From positions 434,490-498,489 of the forward strand of contig VWYX01000619.1 in assembly GCA_013396525.1 (NCBI GenBank): DNA of 64,000 bases, written 5' to 3'. Within the stretch, counting starts at the first letter, position 1; every line of letters begins with the position of its first letter. A model generated the notes under the pieces. It made no database searches. It saw only the letters and a list, made by a program, of their open reading frames with translations, and had not been told where the DNA came from. Positions 27,201 through 39,545 of the stretch are shown one piece after another. The DNA comes from Chaetorhynchus papuensis (taxonomy: Eukaryota > Chordata > Aves > Passeriformes > Rhipiduridae). The position numbers and the translations under genes are program-made.

Positions 27201-30200
27201 AAACAGAATGTAGAAAGAGTGATATTTTTTTTTGTTTATTTTATTTACTAGTTCTAGTCCTCTCCATAGATTAATTGCCATGAAGATTAGTTAAAATAAG
27301 TAAATAAAAATAATGGTAGCTTACAAAATAAAGCCACTCTTACTTCCAAAAGCAGAGCCAGAGTCTCAGCTACTTCCCTTTGCTGGAAGAAGGGTATCCA
27401 GCCAGAACCAAATGCCATCACCACACAAATATTGAAATCACCTTGTGTGGCTGAAAAGATACACTATTTTAGCAGATTAATAATTATCACTTTTTTTCTG
27501 CACCAATACATTATTATAAGTTTTAGAATTATACAAAATGAGGAGATTTTCCTCAAGGCTGTATTAAATATAAAATTCATTCATTATAACAGAACACTTG
27601 TCTTACAGACTACACTTGGCAACAGCTCGCAGTTGTTAAGATATTATCTCTTCAGAAGTGCAGTGAATTTCCTTAGCAGATGTGTTAAAAGACACAACTC
27701 CACAATAATTCGCAAGAAGAAAAAAATCCAAACCAAACAAAAAACCAATAGGTTATAGGTACCAGTATTAAGACATGATCGTTTTCAGCTCCTACTTCCC
27801 CTGATTTCCAGGGCAGCAGGATCCAACCTGACAGACTTCACAAGTTTTGCTAGTCTGAATAAAGAACAAAAGTAACATTTGGAAAAGCATGAAACACAAA
27901 GAAAGTGCTAGGGTTTGCAGAACTATTTCTATATGGCATCTGTCTCTCTTTGCAAAATGTTTGACATGAAGTCTGCAGCTGAATAAAATTTCAGTTTATT
28001 GCTCTACGCAAAGCCTCACATGAAGTTATTTTAAAAGAAGGCAACTATCAATTAGTCCTTATGAGGATACAATTTGCTTTCAGCAGATTTGTTTTATTGA
28101 AAACAGCAGAAACAATTGGGCTGAACAACAAAACAAGCTGCAATTAGAAGCTGAATGTCCACTGGCCCTAGAGCAGCATATGTAGCTGACAGCTAAATGA
28201 CAAATTAATCTACATTTCCCATATTAAATTTTGATCACAATGTAGAGCATGGAAGAGGTATGATATGTATCCTACCAGATTTGAACTTCTCAACTGAAAA
28301 CTGATAGGGAAAAAATGCTCAGAGCTACTTTTATTCCTTGACAACTCTTTAAGAGCCTAAACACATCTAGGAACTGCAGCAGCAGACCTGTGAGGAAATC
28401 ACAAGACTGTTACCTCTCTGACAATCTTGAGAAATCAAAAGCATTGAAAGGGTGACCTCAGAGTTATGTGTTGAGAGGATTCGGATCAATGGACCACTGT
28501 TACAGGCACAAATGCTAATTCCTGAACTGTTGAACACTACCGTATCAGAAACGATCAGTGAAGTAGCTGAAAGGAATGCTTCAGACTGCTGGTGAGGGTT
28601 AGTAAACCAAAAAGGTCCCACAAAATACTAGGTCTGCAAAACTAGCAAATGGCAATTAATATTTCTTGGTGTCTGGTGTCCAGGTCCCTTCTGTCTTTGC
28701 CACCACAGAAAGTGGCATCAAACTAGAACTGCCTGTGGGGAGCAGTGATATAGGCTATCCCCACCAGCATGGGGGCAACTTAACACTCCATTTTCTGCAA
28801 CCCAAACCCAGGGAAATGAGAGGATCTTATTTCTTCTCCTTTCCATGCATAAACCACATATAATTGTTTTAATATAGTGCAGTACACTATATACAACGAG
28901 TAGTTTTAGATTTTAAACTGTGTAGTAAATCATTATGATGAAGGTCTTTTGTCTAATCATCTGTCGTAATAAATAATTAATTTTATATAAATATAGCTGA
29001 TTTGCTATCTTTAATACTGCAAAACAAAGTTACTTAAGCCCTTGACAGTCTGAGGCTAAGATTGAATTCAGCTGCACCGAGACTCCTCTCTAAAAAGGTG
29101 TTTTGAAAGCAAAGAAGTCCTTTCTGCACCTCATGGCTCAGCAGTGGGGGTTTCCTCTAATAAACTTTGTCTGAATGTTGGAAATGATAGAATCAAAATT
29201 TTTTTCACCAACTTTAGTCAGGGGTTTTGTTCGTCTTCACCCAGGGGGAAGGGAATGGAAGTTTCTTTTCAAAAAACTCTGTTCCCTGGGCAAGGCCTGA
29301 TGAGCTTAACATCTCAATGGACTCGGAGCTGCCAGGGGATGCACAAGAGATGAGTAACCATTAACGAACATCAGTGCCCAAAAGTCCTTCCTGATGTGTT
29401 GGAGACACCTTGTCTGGGAAAGTCACAGTGTCAGATAAAAGGAGTAAGGTGGAAGAGGACATGATCTTGGAGCAACCCCCATGTCTCCCATGTACTTCTG
29501 ACTACAAACTGGGCAGAGCAAAGGGCAGAAACTCTCCAAAACCAGTCGACTGATCACCTCTCCCTTGCTAGGCAAAGGCAGTTATCGCCTTGTGCCCATC
29601 TAATAAAGCAAGGATAAACAATAACGTTGTGTAATATTTCTAAATCCACAATTCTAAGTTCACTTTGTGATGTGAGTTTGTTTGGTTTTATGGGTTTTGT
29701 GGGTTGGGGTTTTTTGTGGTGGTGGTTACATTTTTTTTTTTTTAAATATTGAGGGCTCCTCTACTTGGAATAACGTTATTAAGAACTGATTATACATACA
29801 AGACCCAGACCGAGAAAGAGCATATGCGCTTACTCACTGGCTGAAAACCATGCCCCTTTTCTCTGAAAGCAGTGTGTGCCCACAGACTGTGCAATGCAGC
29901 AAACAGTTAATAATTCTCTCTAACTTCAGTTTCAAGACACAGTAGTTAGAGAGTTCTCAGTAACTTCAAAGAGAAATAATAGCATTATGCTTTACTGCAG
30001 GTATGACATGCATAGGGGAGGCTCATCACAGAACAGCTACCTTCCACTCAGGGAATCATCAGAACTGCATAGCTGCCACGCTGTGAAGTTGGAAGCTAAA
30101 CAAACCATTCAAAATTAATGGTAAAGTATCTGTGTAAAAACGTTCTGAGGACACTCTCAACCCTCATGAAATTGGTGAGTTAACAGCAAATACAGCAAAC

Positions 30201-33200
30201 TTTTTGTTAATGTAGCTACTTAAAAGGAAGCAGCCAGTCTTAAAGTTTGCCTGTGCTTGATGTAGGCCTGCCAACATCTAGTACCTTGTGCTCCTGACTC
30301 ATATAATTTTCAATATGTGACTGTTCCTTGTTCAAGAGCCACAGCTTCTTTTTAGGAAGCCTATTAAATATGACAATGTACTACACTATGAATATGTTTC
30401 AATTAGGAAGGGGGAGCTAATAACTTTGCAGGGCTCTCCGAAGATCTGAACAGCTGTGCTCATTTCACAGCTTAGTGATTCTTTAGAAGCGTTAGAGAGT
30501 CCTGGAAATAAAATGACAGTACTTATTAAATTGGCTTTATCTCATAGCCGGTGAGTTTTTCTTATACCCTTACGGATGATCACCTTAAAAGAACTGAATA
30601 AGCAGTTCTGAGCAACTAAAAGATACAGCTTCTTTATTTTTTTTCCCTTTCCCCCCTTCTAACACCTGAACTGCTCTTTACATTAGAGTCAACAAGGAGT
30701 TCAGAGTTTGCAAATTCACATAACTTCTGTTTGACTACAGACATTATTTATTTAATCCAACTCAGATCTCCAGCAAGAACTCCCTGTTACACAGGGCAAC
30801 CTAATGTGGAACAGGTCACCTGCAAACACTGAATAAATTTAATACACGTGACATCACAGGAACAAACTGTTCAGTAGCATGTGGGGTCAAACCAGACTCC
30901 CTTGAAGTTTCAGCATCCCAGCAAAGTCAGACGGATTCCTTGGGAGGGTTAAGCACTCTCTGAACGAACACCTCCCTGCCAACAGCTGGCCACGAGGAGC
31001 AGAAGGGGCTGGAACAAAGCATTCTCCAATACAGATGGCGTGCAAAGGACAACAGCAAGTACTCATTGCAGAGCAGCACAGCAAGTAAACACCAGAAACT
31101 CTTGTTCCCTGCCATTGCTGTAATGTTTACAGTCTCCTCATACTTTTATTTACAAAGCAAAAGCTACAATCCTTGTATGCTGACGTTTATACAATGTCTC
31201 TTTCAGAGCCACATACCTTCTCTCACACGATTTCCATTATCACTCTACAGGGAAAACTAACTCCCAGAAATATACCTTAATTCTCTTTAATTTATCAGAT
31301 AGCTACTTGCTGTTCTGGAGGCTGATAATTTTAAGTGCAGCTACTTCACTAATTTACAGATATGGCAAGGTTTTTCAAGTTGAAGCATTTCTCTTTTTTG
31401 AAAGAATTATGGGAAATTATCATTCAAATGAAATCTATTTTGGCCTTAGCCAAAGGGTTTATTACCTTGGAATAAAATAAGTGGGAAACAACACATTGTA
31501 AATAAACTTAAGCGGATTCAAAATAGAGTATTTGAAGTACAAAATGCCTGTTTTGACATTGTGTCTTCCCTTTTTCTTCCCCCAGTTAAGAGTCAGGGAT
31601 AGAACGCTAAAACAGCACCTCAAGCAAAGGTCTCTGAAATTTTTCTTTTCTTGGCTAAAACTAGTATTCGCAAAAGGATCAGAGACTGACAGGGGCTACT
31701 GCCTTTAGCTTCAGGTTGCCCTGAGCGGCTTTGATGTGTGCTGCCACCCACACTCACAGAGCACTCTCAGGTATTTGGCCTTTCCAGCAGTGACCCCACA
31801 CTCCCTCTCGGAGTCAGTATAAAGAGGAACTATGCAGCACCAGTTATGTAGCTTACCAGTAAATACAGAATTAGTGTACCCATGAGAGCCAGGAGCAAAG
31901 CTACAAGGAGGCGCAGGCAGGGAAAGGAGCACAAGTGCATGGTGATTTCAACCACCACATTGTTCACTTTCTCCTCCTAATACTCAAACTGCAAAAAAGA
32001 AAATATTCCTTGTGATTTTCAGAAGACAAAGCCTATTTTAGACTGTGATTTACAGAATTACAGTTTATAATACAGTATCTGGCTTGCCTTTGATAAAGCT
32101 CCAATGCATGTGTGTCACTTGGTACAGATCGCATTGAAATATCCCAGGGTGAGAAGTGGATATCAGTATAGCACCTCCCTTTAGCACACCCACGTCATAT
32201 TATTGGGTTAGCTCTCCAAGAGCCCGTGGCCACCTAGACTTGTGCGTCAGCAGTGTATGTGAGAGGAAACAAAACAAGCAAAAGGAAGTGTGTAGAACCA
32301 GACTTGGAGAATAACTTCTGTCTATTCAAATAAACCACCGGCACACCTCAAACTGAGCCAAAGCACTCTACCAGCACCTTCTTCAGTACACTGTGGAAAC
32401 TTCAATATATTTAATCTATATTTTGTCTCTGGAATCTACAAGTTTTTTGTTAATTTTGCAGTAGAACTCTTTAGTGTAGCAGTTAGAAATGATGTCTGAA
32501 TATTAGCCATTGGGATTAAGGCATACAGGGAGAGGAGACAGAAGACAAATCTTTAATTTGAAGATTCATAAACTTCATTCAGCATGGCTTACCTTGTTTT
32601 CTACCTTGAATCCTGAATCACAGAATCCAAAAACCACTTACAAGGAATTCCTCATTAAAAGCCTGAGCCAGCAGAGCCTGCCTCTTTGAAATGCCCAGTC
32701 ATGATTACTAAGCATCAAAAATGATAAAAATTCCACTCAACCAGATCCTGTTTTATCCAGAAATAACTTTTATTCATAAGGCTCTTTTTTCCAAACTTCA
32801 AATGTCATTTTTTAAATTTCTCTACATCACTTCTCAAATATTATAAAATTACTATGTTCATAAATCTTTCCAATCTAGATTATAGTAGCAGACTTCCTCT
32901 TACTTAGCTGTAAATGTCTAACAGATAGTTATCTAAATCCAGGCTAGCTTTGTGTGCTCTCTTCTGCATCTGTAATAATACAAAAGGGTCCTACTGATGG
33001 AGATTCATCAGTTATCTTCAGACAGCATGAACATTCTGAGTATGCCAACTTCAAATCTTTTACCAAAAGCAAGCTTAGAAGAACAGTTTAAACTGAAACA
33101 GCTAATTCTGAGATACCTAACGCAGGGAGGGAGGGGCAACTATACTACCCTCGTTTACAGTTCTCTCCTAATGAGATGAACTCATTGAAATTCCTTTAGT

Positions 33201-33720
33201 CTCCCAATAATAGTTTTCCTCTCTCAAGAAAAAAAAAAAAAAAAAATATTTTAGCTCTTTTCTGAAGCTCTGTGCTAGGAGTTATCTGTTTATATGTCCC
33301 AGAAACAGGTTTGGCTTTTTGGCTAGAGAAGCATGCTGGACACCAATGCACCTATGGCATGATGGATGTTCTTACCTATAGGGCTCTGATGTACAGTCAG
33401 AATTTTAGCACCTGTTGCATCCAAGCTCACTGAAAACAATGGCAATAAAGTATTCCCACACAGCTGGTAATGGCTCAGGTTATTAAGAATCAATACCACT
33501 GGTCATCAATACAGTTCAATTCCTTAAATCTTACCCAAAAGATCTGTCAAATTTCTAAACTAAAAAAGGTGTACAAATGGAGTAGGGCCATAGTTTAACA
33601 CGAATCCACCAGAATGTGTCGTAAAGGGGCTCTAGTGTATGAGAAAGCTCAGTCTTAGTATTGTGGCTTCCTGGTTTCCAGCAATTAATTTCCAAAAGGA
33701 TAGTGCTCTTTCATACCTTA

Positions 33721-33730
33721 CCATTTATGG
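33721..33730. promoter_or_regulatory. CArG-box-like motif upstream of KCNMB1
   Basis: The decamer ccatttatgg fits the serum response factor consensus CC(A/T)6GG exactly. Mammalian KCNMB1 is known to be driven in smooth muscle by SRF/myocardin through CArG boxes. The site is 5.7 kb upstream of the start codon. By chance a few such matches are expected in 39 kb, so this is only a candidate. Confidence 0.2.
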
Positions 33731-35044
33731 TTACAAAAGGCTTTGTAATAGGGGAACTAAGTTAGGAATTCAGCCACAGCGAAGCAAACCCAGAGAAGTA
33801 CAGGAAAGGAAAAAAAAAAATATAAAAATGCCTTTCAGCTCTGAGCTCCACTACTATCCCAAGTCTGTCATGTAAAAGATTTTTTTTTCATCAGAGAAAG
33901 CAGCATTTCATCAAAAACTGTGAGTATATTTCTCAACAACTGTTTTTCCTTGGGAGCATGTGATAGCTTTGTGTTTTTAAAAGCACAGTGTTTTGGGAGG
34001 CAAAAGTCTTTCTATATCTGCAGCACTATGGAGGACAGTGCAGATAACTTCTCTGTAGCATGCTGACTGAGTTGTTCTCTCTTTTGTAACTGGATGCAAT
34101 CTGATCATTCTTCACAACTGTTAGCAAAGGTAGGAATAATATTTTCACAAATTAAGAGTCTGTAGCTCATATAAGACCATAGTTCTTATACATTTTAATG
34201 GTGAATACACCTTTGCTCTTAGAAGTTTCATGGCTTTGGGTGTTCAGCATTACTTTAGAGGTTGTGCTTACCTACCCCTAAGTTAGAGAGGACCGAGGCA
34301 TGTGAACTCTTGAAGGCTCCCCAGAAATCTGCTCTTAAACTGATTCCTTCCGTGCAGCCCTCTACAGCATAGAATCAAAGGATAAAGTACTCCAGAAAGA
34401 TTTCAGAACAGCTGAACCGATCAAGTAACTTCTTTTTTTCCCCCATTTTTTCTTTTTTTAAGAACCACCATGTTTAAAAGCTAACAGAATTAGTCTTAAA
34501 CAACTGCATATGTTTTTAGACCAAAAAAAAAAGCGAACGTCTTTAATTCACTCTAGTGGCACATCAGGTAAACAGTTCAGTAATAAAGCAAAACGATACA
34601 GCATATTTCATAAAATAAACATAGTTGGATCATGTTACACAGTCAAAACATTGCTGTCTGTGCAGTTTTCCATTGGGGTTCAGAATCACCTTATTCCTAT
34701 ATTCCTTATGTAACATACAGTATTTGTGGTCCCAGATGCACAGAAAGCTTATTAAGTAATGAAAAAAACTGGTGTTCTCCGGCCACAGTACTTCCCCCAG
34801 TACCAGCAAGAAATGCCTGTAACTGCTAGAGGATGAAATGGAGGGTGGGGAAAGGGAAAGAAAGTGCCAACGCAGATGTAATTTTGACTACAGTCTGTTG
34901 TAAGTGGAGCAGCAGATGAGAAAATGAGGAGCTGGGATTGAAGCAGAAAGGAAGAATCTAAGCGGTGTTGAAAAACCCGTGGAAACACAGTTAAGCAAGT
35001 GCTAATGATCCAGCTAACTCTACCCAGAGACAGTAGTAAGTATG

Positions 35045-35094
35045 TAAATATGAGCTCTGTTCCAGTAACTTAACCAGTACAGAGCTCATATTTA
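35045..35094. repeat. Perfect 16-bp inverted repeat with 18-nt loop
   Basis: The arm taaatatgagctctgt (35,045-35,060) is the exact reverse complement of acagagctcatattta (35,079-35,094), with an 18-nt spacer. It can form a hairpin in DNA or RNA on either strand. It has no poly-T run, no mature-miRNA-like mismatch pattern that I can judge, and no recognised family. Confidence 0.85.
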
Positions 35095-38000
35095 TAAATC
35101 TAAAACTTTTGCCTACTGGTTCTCACAAAAAGCATTTGGCCAATCAACTGTCACCAAATACTATACTCCTCTTACAAATCCAGCAAAGCTGGTAATTTTA
35201 ATTTTGTTTATACAAGGTGTTTTGAGGATAAAACAAGGTGACTTAAGTTTGCATTTGACAGGAGAAAACAAATGGCTATTTTGCATGTAGAAGCGGTAGA
35301 GACGAAAGGGTACAGGCCTGTTAAAAAAGTCCTCATCACTTTAGAGATGTGGATGACTTGCATCACTCTTCTTGGTATGATGCTGTATTAGAACATAATG
35401 TTCATCTGAAAGCAATACATAAATGTTCAGTGGAGATTCACTATATAGTGTGGGATAAATCAACTCAAAGAAAAACCAAACCAAAAAACCACAACACTAC
35501 CTCACTGTTAATATTTATTCCCAACTTAAATTCAAGAGAGGAATTTAGCAGCCTTTCTTCTGCAAACGAGATAAATTCATCAGTGCTACTCATACCTTAC
35601 CCAAATTAAGAGCAGTCTGGAATAGCTTGAGAGAGAGGTCCCATCTGAACTCACAGAGGTCACACCACTGGAAACTCCTCAAAAGATGGGGGAGTAGGAG
35701 GAGGTAAAGACTTCCTGCCAAGTATCAAATAGCTCTCTGATCAAAACAGGGGACTGTTCCAAACCTGAGTGGATGGCATTCCTAAGATTATCACTAGCAG
35801 CTATGAATGCAATTATTATACACTGAAACTGCACAGCTAATGTACTGTATAATTTAACTGGATTGAAGAAGATTAGGCAGAGGGAACATTATGAAAACAT
35901 TTGCAATTTATACATTCCTAATAAGTATGGAACCACCACACAAAATCTGCAGTACAAAAATACATTTAAGTTTTCTCTTGAAGGCTGGACTAAGCCTTGC
36001 TTTATACACTTCAACGTCTCCCAGTTCAATTTTGCTCAGAATTCCTGAGCCACTCAAGTCTTCTGCGGTGCCTAATTTTAAAAGATTTGACGGTTTTGTC
36101 AGAGGAAACACTAAATCAGCTATTTCAACACTCCTTCTAATATACATAGACAGAGCAAGGAGACAGAAGATTCTTTCAATCTGAAAAAATTAACCTTTAA
36201 AACAATGAAGAAATTCTAAGTAAATATGTTTTTTCTATGTGTATGCAACATTGTTTTGTCTTGAGAGCCAGAAAATTAAGGATTTTCAACAGAAGTACAT
36301 GGGAATGTTTATGTTAGAAAGAAAAAAATGCACATGGGTTTCATTTGCAGTCCTGTGTTTCCTCTTAAATTCTTCTGCACGTGCATGAAATAGTGTTACA
36401 GATTTTTCTGGTCTTCTACATTTGAAAGCAGAAAAAAATGCACCAGAAAATGTGTATTTCAGTTTTAGGGACCACATTTACAGCTAATTTGCTACAGCAA
36501 TACAACAATGATGTAAGCGCCCCTGGTTTACTCTGTCTGAAGATATAGCTGGTTATTTTTTATGTCTACAGAAGCACTCAGGGTGATATTTTTAGATGAA
36601 CCATTCTTGTTAACATTCTCTGCATAATTTATTTGTCCTTATTCTCTTTGGGGTGGAGCAGTTGTCTGAACTGGGGGAGCAAAGACAAACAGCATCACCT
36701 AGCAGCTCCTGCAGAGAGCCAGGGCCAGGCAGTCCGTCTGGTGTCAGGATGGGGAACAGCACCGCATTTAACCTCTGGGCCACTTGAGACAAATTTCCAA
36801 TTTACACATACAAGTTCCTTTTGTGTCTTAAAGAGACGGTCTGCTAGTTTTAGATTATTTGAAGGATGAGTTCTGTGGTACTTCTGCTGCTTGTGTGGCT
36901 GGCATTCGAGCAGACTTTTGGGGCAGTTAGATTTCTCATTAATTCTTTGATTAATAGTCCCACAGTTCTTGTTTTCCGTGTAACAAGGGGTTTGATTAGC
37001 CCACTGCTTCTCAGTGTAAATGGGACAGCTCTGTAAATATTATGGTTCATCAAAATTCAATATGTTATCAGCTCTAGGCCACTAGAAGTTTTCCACAAGA
37101 CACAGTGGCAGTACGTCTTTCATTTTTTCAATTTCTCATAGAAAATTAAAGAGTAATCATTGCTACTGTATGTAAGAATTTCTTGCTAATAACACATGTT
37201 TTCAGTCATCTATCATTATCTCCCCACTGTGCTATAAGGACCTGCTACTTCAGTACCATATGGTCTCACAGGGCCTGTGTTCCAGGATCAATAATGTTCC
37301 TTTATTCCACTTTCCCCTCTGACCGAGCAGCACAACAGGTAAAGGAGAACCAACTTAATAACCATTGGTATTCAGGTGCTGTGTTGCACAATGTTCCAAT
37401 ATTCTAAGTATTTTAGAATTCTTTAGGTTTTTTAAGTGTTATTTCCCATTTTCCAAACTGAAAGAAATAACAGAAGGTTCCAAGGAACAGTTACTGACAC
37501 AGTGCAAGTTTCCCTGTTGCACACACCTCTCCACATAGTTATACATGAGTATGTAGGTGAAGCACAAGCATGCTGGGAGCATTTGTTACCACACGTTCTA
37601 CCTATAGTCCCATTGACCAAGCAAAACACAATACAACCTTACTTAAGGGCATTAGCTCACATTCTGTATTCAACTCAAATGGCAGTAAACAGAGAACATT
37701 CATCTATGGCAATTTTCAAATTGAGATGCTTCTAACAATGCCGGTGAATTATACGTGATCATCAGAAAAACAATATCTCTCAAAATGCTGTATGCAAAAT
37801 TCACAGTGGATGTGGATGTTTTATTTGAAGTGGAATTAAATATGGAAGTGGACAAAATTCAGTGTTCTAAAAATAACTCTTAGTTTCTAGGGACAGCTAA
37901 AAACAGCCTTTCACTTTGATGAGATCATGTACTACCAGCTTCAAAATATAGACTTGAAATCTGCAACTAACCCCAAGTTATGCTAAATGACCAAAGCTGT

Positions 38001-39372
38001 TCCACTGTCCACAGACATCTATATTTTTATTGCTACTAGAACTAACATTCAGGTGTTACAGCAGTCTAAAACCAGTAGCGTGTTACTTTTCAAATACCTT
38101 TTTCCTTTGATCATTAAACAAAGTGAGGTGCTTTTGCCAGTGGAAACCAGAAGTAGCAGGAAAGGAATTAACATTCAGAATATATTACCATTTGTTCCTT
38201 TGAGAGCTGATAGCTTTGAGGGCTATCTCATCTTTCACCAAATTCAGCATGGTCCCCTACTTGCAGTCACACCATGGCTCTGCCAGCCTGTAGCAGCTGG
38301 AGCTGCTTCAGATAACCTGAAGAGCCTATTTGCCATCTTACACTGTATATAAATTTAAGTCTGAACACAGGTGCATTTAGGCAGGAACCATGCCATCCTG
38401 AAGGCCAGCCAGTAAGGATAAACACTAAATAGCTGCACACACCTGAAACTGAAATCCTGAAAATGCACTGCCTAAAGCTGTGCACCATTGCTTTGCACAG
38501 GAGAACAGAACTGAAAACTGATTCTGCATGAATGTAACATTTTCCTTTTCTCCTTCTGCTCTGCTTTCCTCTCTTATCCCCAAAAAGCCCACACAAATCT
38601 TGCCAGTCTTGTCATTTGCCATAAAAATAGCTTGTGCCATGTTTTCATGAAAAAACAAAACCCGACAAACCTGCAATCACAGCTGTCAGTGCAGCAGATA
38701 GTGGCGATGAGTTGAACTTGTAGTGAAAGTTCTGGACTATTTCTGTAGAAACCTATATGTCACTCATAATGATTTAATGGCATACGGACTCCAGGCAATA
38801 ATTTTCAGATTCTCTTCAACAAAACATTATGGATGATTTATGGTGGACCATTTAAAATGCTCTTTGTCAAGAGAGTGGAGGGCCTAATGCCAGTCAGTTC
38901 TGAGCTCAGGTTCAGACAGCTCTGCCCAAGAGTTAGTTCCCCAGTGTTACACCAACACTCCTCGGACATCAGGTTTGGAGCACCTCTGAATGGACAAGGC
39001 TAAGCAAACACGCAGAAGTCAGAAATCTCAAATGCTAAATTTTTAATTATTTCAGGTCTTTTGAAATAAGACAACCCCGTTTCAAACTACTCCAAAAGAA
39101 AAGGCATAATGTAAAAAGAATTTCACTCTGGGAAGGTTTTCCCTTCACGCAGCCTTACATGCACTTCTTAAAGTACTACATGATAAATTTAAAAAGTAAA
39201 AGAGGAGTCTAACAATAACAAAAAACACAGCAAGTTTGGTTCGGTTTTTTTACTTCTAGTTTTTGCAAAAATGAGTCTGTTCTTCCACTGATTGTATTAT
39301 ATTTCAGAAACTTGTTACACAACTACAATAACTGCCATGTTTTACCTCTCTTTTCTGTATTTTATTTTACAG

Positions 39373-39408
39373 CAAAAAGAGGTTGTTCGAGTTTCGCAGT
39401 CCTGAATC
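39373..39408 (+). other. KCNMB1: KCNMB1 5' UTR part of first coding exon
   Basis: A strong splice acceptor ends at 39,372: a long pyrimidine tract followed by tttattttacag. The exon then runs through 36 untranslated bases to the ATG at 39,409. This implies at least one further upstream non-coding exon, as known for mammalian KCNMB1. The start context has C at -1 and A at -2, so it is not a strong Kozak site. The ATG is supported by the family N-terminus instead. Confidence 0.65.
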
Positions 39409-39545
39409 ATGCTGGGAAAGAAGTTGGTGACTGCACAAAAGCGAGGCGAGACGAGAGCCCTCTGCCTGGGACTGGGAATGGTGGCGTGCTCCATGATGAT
39501 GTACTTTTTTATTGGGATCACCATTGTGCCATTTTACACTAAGAG
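39409..39545 (+). CDS. KCNMB1: KCNMB1 coding exon 1
   Basis: It encodes residues 1-45 and two bases of the codon for Ser46 (N-terminus and TM1, ending IVPFYTK). The donor is ag|gtaata at 39,546, phase 2. Confidence 0.95.

Larger units (their letters stand above)
24204..39372. other. Non-coding 5' flank of KCNMB1, within presumed KCNIP1 intron
   Basis: There is no supported exon. It contains simple A-rich tracts (24,299-24,326; 33,229-33,246), a short CTG run (25,553-25,567), a pure G/T stretch (29,691-29,727), a perfect 16-bp inverted repeat (35,045-35,094) and a CArG-type decamer (33,721-33,730). An untranslated first exon and promoter of KCNMB1 probably lie somewhere in its right part, because the first coding exon is preceded by a splice acceptor. 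I could not locate that exon. Confidence 0.5.

Noticed and set aside
1..39000. KCNIP1 MGAVMG-type first exon or EF-hand exons
   Set aside because: No matching minus-strand peptide was seen. They are probably left of the window, although a by-eye scan can miss a short exon.
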